Shown one piece after another: positions 5,507 through 8,443 of a DNA stretch of 8,443 nt. Position numbers and translations under genes: made by a program. Source of the DNA: Candidatus Brocadia sp. (GTDB lineage: Bacteria; Planctomycetota; Brocadiia; Brocadiales; Brocadiaceae); assembly GCA_030837935.1 (NCBI GenBank), contig JAUQXU010000378.1, positions 1-8,443 on the forward strand, in the 5' to 3' direction. Under the pieces are notes generated by a model. That model was not told the DNA's origin and made no database searches. It saw only the letters and a list, made by a program, of their open reading frames with translations. Every line of letters starts with the position of its first letter. Position 1 is the first letter of the stretch.

Positions 5507-6478
5507 CTATATTTTTATCGCCAGAATTAACTTTCTCATGATTGTAACGCCCATTGCCATCATAAAAATAGACAACCCTGCAAGCATCTTTCCAATTGGG
5601 TCGGTAACGAACATCCTCATGTGGTTCGGATTAATAAAGGAAATGACAAAAACAATAAAAATCGGAATGGCTATCAATATCACGGCAGATAGCTTTCCTT
5701 CCGCCGACAAGGTTCTGATACGATCATAGAGCTTAAACCGCTCTCTCATAAGCTTGGCAATGTTTTCCAGGATTTCAGCAAGGTCTCCCCCCGTCTCTCT
5801 CTGGATGGTAACGGCAATAGTAAAAAATCTGAGGTCCTGACTGTCGACCCGCCCTGTAAGGTTTAATAAGGCCTCCTTGATACCAGCGCCAAAATTTGTC
5901 TCGTCAACCACCTTGGCAAATTCGCCTCCCACAGGATCGGGAAACTCCTGCGCTACCGTCTGTAACCCTGATAAAAAGGCATGCCCGGCCCTCAATGAAC
6001 GAGCAATCGTATCAAGCGCCTGAGGTAAGAGTTGCTCAAATTTTTTTGTCCGGGCTTTTTTTTTCGCCGAAAGGTAAAGAAAGGGGATCATGCCCATCAA
6101 TCCAGCCGCAAGAATAGAAATCAAAATGTTTTTTGTAAAATAAGCTACAAACAGAAAACCAACACAAGTCAGGAAACAGGTAATCAAAACAAAAATCCCT
6201 ACCGGATATTTTGTATCAGACTGTTGTAAGAGAAGGTCGATCTTCTGCATGAAAGGGATTTTGCCGAGCAGCGCATCGAGCCAGGGAATGCTACTGAATC
6301 TGCGCCTCTTTCGAAGGATATCTACAATCAGATCATCTTCCTTCTTCATTGAGAGCACCCTGAGTTCCTTTTGCACCCTCACGGTTTCAGGGTCATGCCT
6401 GCCTTTTAAAAGGTAGAATATCCCTACGATAACAAGCACTATCGTTATAAATATTGAGATACCAACAATCAGTTCCAT
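5507..6478 (-). CDS. tadB: Tad pilus inner-membrane platform protein TadB (T2SSF domain)
   Basis: TadB is the partner of TadC in the inner-membrane platform. Its 323 residues begin with a membrane helix (about 3-24). A basic cytoplasmic stretch follows, then helices near 91-113 and 117-137, the T2SSF domain (about 149-278) and helices at 264-282 and 297-315. The domain start LPQALDTIARSLRAGHAFLS (151-170) and the ETGGDLAEILENIAKLMRER segment (228-247) are typical of TadB. The start at 6478 gives the expected length. The ribosome site is weak (AAAGAGA). Unlike the tight tadB-tadC junction, tadB is 325 bases from tadA, and the gap is packed with palindromic repeats. It may therefore be expressed partly independently, though I found no convincing promoter there. 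Confidence 0.95.
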   Translation of the reverse strand: MELIVGISIFITIVLVIVGIFYLLKGRHDPETVRVQKELRVLSMKKEDDLIVDILRKRRRFSSIPWLDALLGKIPFMQKIDLLLQQSDTKYPVGIFVLITCFLTCVGFLFVAYFTKNILISILAAGLMGMIPFLYLSAKKKARTKKFEQLLPQALDTIARSLRAGHAFLSGLQTVAQEFPDPVGGEFAKVVDETNFGAGIKEALLNLTGRVDSQDLRFFTIAVTIQRETGGDLAEILENIAKLMRERFKLYDRIRTLSAEGKLSAVILIAIPIFIVFVISFINPNHMRMFVTDPIGKMLAGLSIFMMAMGVTIMRKLILAIKI

Positions 6479-6550
6479 GTTTGTCTCTTTCTTTAATAGT
6501 ATTACTTTGTAAAAACTTCTTTTTTTAGAAAGCTTTTTACCTCTCCTTCA

Positions 6551-6573
6551 TCCCCTCCTTGCGAAGGAGGGGA
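6551..6573. repeat. GC-rich hairpin TCCCCTCCTT-GCG-AAGGAGGGGA
   Basis: A perfect 10-bp stem with a three-base loop, followed on the plus strand by TTGTGGGGTGGT. It has the general build of the CCCCCTT/AAGGGGG family but a different stem, so it is a separate subtype. It lies upstream of tadB. Confidence 0.7.
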
Positions 6574-6638
6574 TTGTGGGGTGGTCAATTTGTTTGTGGC
6601 TATGCTGCATTAGGTATTTTCTTCGAGTGAGAATATTT

Positions 6639-6780
6639 ACAACCCCCTCGCCCCCCTTTTCTAAGGGGGATTTTTTGCACTTATCTCCTTTAATAAAGGA
6701 GAATTTTTATACTTGTCCCCTTTAATAAAGGGGGATTTCTACACTTGTCCCCCTTAAAAAAGGGGGATTAAGGGGGTTGT
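6639..6780. repeat. 142-bp palindromic repeat unit with tandem hairpins between tadA and tadB
   Basis: The unit is bounded by ACAACCCCC and AGGGGGTTGT like the copies around the DUF559 gene, but is longer. After a first hairpin, CCCCCTTTTCTAAGGGGG, it holds three tandem units of about 32-33 bases (from about 6679). Their stems are TCTCCTTT/AAAGGAGA, CCCCTTT/AAAGGGG and CCCCCTT/AAGGGGG. Both arms change together between the units. The hairpins lie in the leader of tadB in the tadA-tadB transcript and could slow or end transcription or protect RNA ends, which is inference. Confidence 0.85.
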
Positions 6781-6803
6781 TCCTCCTTAACAATCTTTTT
6801 GGT

Positions 6804-8141
6804 TTACACTTCAAATACCTTGCCAGAATGAAACATATCCCTCTGAATCGGCACCCCTAATGCCTCAAATTTCTCAAGGAACCTTGGCATGATACGGGTC
6901 ATTTCAAACCTTCCCCTTACCCTGCCATTCTCATCAACACCCGTCTGTTTAAAGGAAAAAATTTCCTGCATCGTTACAATATTTCCTTCCATGCCGGTAA
7001 TCTCCTGTAAGCTCACAATCTTTCTGCTGCCATCAAGCATGCGTGAGACCTGGATAATAACATGCAAGGCCGAGCTAATATATTTCCTTGACGCATCGGT
7101 GGGAATATTGATCCCTGAAATCGCCACTAATGTTTCCAGTCTTGCTAAGGCATCACGCGGCGAATTGGCATGAATCGTGGTAAGAGAGCCCTCATGACCG
7201 GTATTCATGGCCTGCAGCATATCCAACACCTCGGAACCCCTTACTTCACCCACGACAATGCGGTCAGGACGCATCCTCAAACAGTTTCTTACCAGGTCTC
7301 GCTGGGTAACCTCTCCTTTTCCCTCGATATTTGGTGGCCGTGTCTCCAGACGAACCACGTGCTCCTGTTTCAGCTGAAGTTCGGCAGAATCCTCTATGGT
7401 TACGACCCTTTCGTTCGGGGGGATAAATCGTGACACGATATTGAGCAATGTGGTCTTTCCTGTACCGGTTCCGCCTGAAATCAAGATATTCAATTTTGCC
7501 TTAACTACCCCTTTTAGCAATTCCCCAATCTCCGGCGTCAGGCTCTTTAGCGTAATCAAATCTTCCAGTTCCAGGGCGCCGACGGCAAATCGCCTGATAG
7601 ATACCATAGGTCCGTCTATGGCAAGCGGGGGTATTATGGCATTTACACGCGAGCCGTCAGCCAACCTCGCATCCACCATGGGACATGATTCATCAATCCT
7701 CCTCCCAACTGCAGATACAATCCGGTCAATAATATTTTTGAGATGAGTATCATCCTTAAACCTTGCCCCCGTAAGGTGCAGTTTCCCATACCTTTCCACG
7801 TATATCCTTTTATGCGTATTTACGAGGACATCAGTAACGGTTGGATCATGCATGAACGGTTCTATAGGACCGAGTCCCATGATCTCGTTCTGCACTTCTT
7901 TGCGGAACTGCTCCTTTTCATCTGCATTAAGGGGAAGCGAAAAATCATCCTCAGCCAGGATCTTTTCTATAACCCTTCCAATTTCCTGCCTGAGCGCATT
8001 CCTGTCCAGGGAATCAACAAGCGATAAGTCCACAACTTCCATCAAACGTTCATGGACCTTGCTTTTCAATTCAAGCACTTCGTCTGTTAAAAAGGCCGAT
8101 GAGGGATTTTCTTTCGTCAACGTCATATATTTTTCATTCAT
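6804..8141 (-). CDS. tadA: Tad pilus motor ATPase TadA/CpaF
   Basis: This is the cytoplasmic secretion ATPase of the CpaF/TadA (VirB11/PulE) family, which powers pilus assembly at the TadB/TadC platform. All key motifs are present in the 445 residues. The N-terminal domain carries GLGPIEPFMHDPTVTDVLVN (89-108). Walker A is GGTGTGKT (223-230). The acidic Asp-box region is VVTIEDSAELQL (247-257). Walker B is RIVVGEVRG (294-302). The His box is TIHANSPRDALARLE (322-336). The length is normal and nothing suggests loss of activity. The start at 8141 has AAGGAAAGGG a few bases upstream. The gene has no neighbour to the right within the window. About 300 bases of repeat-rich sequence precede it, and no clear promoter was found there. 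Confidence 0.97.
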   Translation of the reverse strand: MNEKYMTLTKENPSSAFLTDEVLELKSKVHERLMEVVDLSLVDSLDRNALRQEIGRVIEKILAEDDFSLPLNADEKEQFRKEVQNEIMGLGPIEPFMHDPTVTDVLVNTHKRIYVERYGKLHLTGARFKDDTHLKNIIDRIVSAVGRRIDESCPMVDARLADGSRVNAIIPPLAIDGPMVSIRRFAVGALELEDLITLKSLTPEIGELLKGVVKAKLNILISGGTGTGKTTLLNIVSRFIPPNERVVTIEDSAELQLKQEHVVRLETRPPNIEGKGEVTQRDLVRNCLRMRPDRIVVGEVRGSEVLDMLQAMNTGHEGSLTTIHANSPRDALARLETLVAISGINIPTDASRKYISSALHVIIQVSRMLDGSRKIVSLQEITGMEGNIVTMQEIFSFKQTGVDENGRVRGRFEMTRIMPRFLEKFEALGVPIQRDMFHSGKVFEV

Positions 8142-8368
8142 AGTTCCCTTTCCTTATCTTGATGTATAGGTATTTCAAACTGGTGATTTCCCCTCCAGAA
8201 AGAGGGGTGCGTAAATCGTCCGTAACACACCCCCGGCCCCTCTTTTTAGAGGGGAGATTAAAAGTCGTTGCCAAAGGCAACCTTGTCCTCCTCATCAACG
8301 TAATCTGTAGCCGCGTTTCTGACGGCACACCCTGGGATGTAAGCGCCCCTTAAAATTGATACTTTGCT
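8142..8368. other. Gene-free region upstream of tadA
   Basis: I find no supported gene. It holds CCCCTC/GAGGGG (8190-8207) and CCCCTCTTTTTAGAGGGG (8237-8254), which resemble the ends of one repeat of the palindromic family with a decayed centre. A small hairpin GTTGCC-AAA-GGCAAC lies at 8267-8281. TAGGTATTT (8167-8175) recurs elsewhere in the window's non-coding parts. A 64-codon minus-strand frame is made largely of this repeat sequence and is not reported as a gene. Confidence 0.55.
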
Positions 8369-8442
8369 ACAACCCCCTAGCCCCCTTTTCTAAGGGGGAT
8401 TTCCAAATGTCCCCCTTAAAAAAGGGGGATTAAGGGGGTTGT
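8369..8442. repeat. 74-bp palindromic repeat unit at right edge
   Basis: It is bounded by ACAACCCCC and AGGGGGTTGT, with hairpins CCCCCTTTTCTAAGGGGG (8381-8398) and CCCCCTTAAAAAAGGGGG (8411-8428). It is a compact version of the unit in the tadA-tadB gap: the first and last hairpins match that unit almost exactly, while the tandem middle part is absent. The window stops one base after it. Confidence 0.85.
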
Positions 8443-8443
8443 T

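Noticed and set aside
8134..8328. 64-codon minus-strand frame upstream of tadA
   Set aside because: Much of it is translated palindromic repeat (8190-8254), it overlaps the tadA start, and has no domain.

Overview
The window reads as a chromosomal piece of a Gram-negative-type, double-membrane bacterium. Nearly all genes are on the minus strand and encode a Tad (tight adherence, Flp-type) pilus / type IVc secretion machine. The moderate GC content, a DUF559 gene, and many intergenic palindromes of the form CCCCCTT..AAGGGGG bounded by ACAACCCCC/GGGGGTTGT look like anammox Planctomycetes (Brocadiaceae). That placement comes from recalled genome style, not from a marker gene, so it is tentative.

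Transcription runs from the right edge to the left. First comes the motor ATPase TadA/CpaF (8141-6804), then a 325-base gap filled with tandem palindromic hairpins, then the two inner-membrane platform proteins TadB (6478-5507) and TadC (5495-4524). A 540-base non-coding region follows. It carries a well-formed sigma70-type promoter (4269-4241), a c-di-GMP-I (GEMM-I)-like riboswitch aptamer (4220-4130) and a strong intrinsic terminator (4107-4067), all on the minus strand. This switch sits directly in front of three genes for predicted lipoproteins: an unrecognised one (3985-3386), a FlgO-domain one (3367-2801) and a seven-TPR, TadD-like one (2692-1661). Next are a DUF559 PD-(D/E)XK nuclease-like gene lying between two direct copies of a ~105-bp palindromic repeat, and the 5' part of the outer-membrane secretin gene (768-58). 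The secretin ORF loses its family resemblance near base 130, beside a perfect hairpin.

As a working model, TadA drives the TadB/TadC platform, the pilus leaves through the CpaC/RcpA-type secretin, and the lipoproteins help assemble or anchor the outer-membrane parts. The notable point is that the lipoprotein module appears to be controlled apart from tadABC by a second-messenger riboswitch with an attenuator. The other notable theme is the repeat family, which occupies the tadA-tadB gap and the region upstream of tadA, and flanks (and partly encodes) the DUF559 protein. No tRNA, rRNA, CRISPR array or intact transposase gene was seen.
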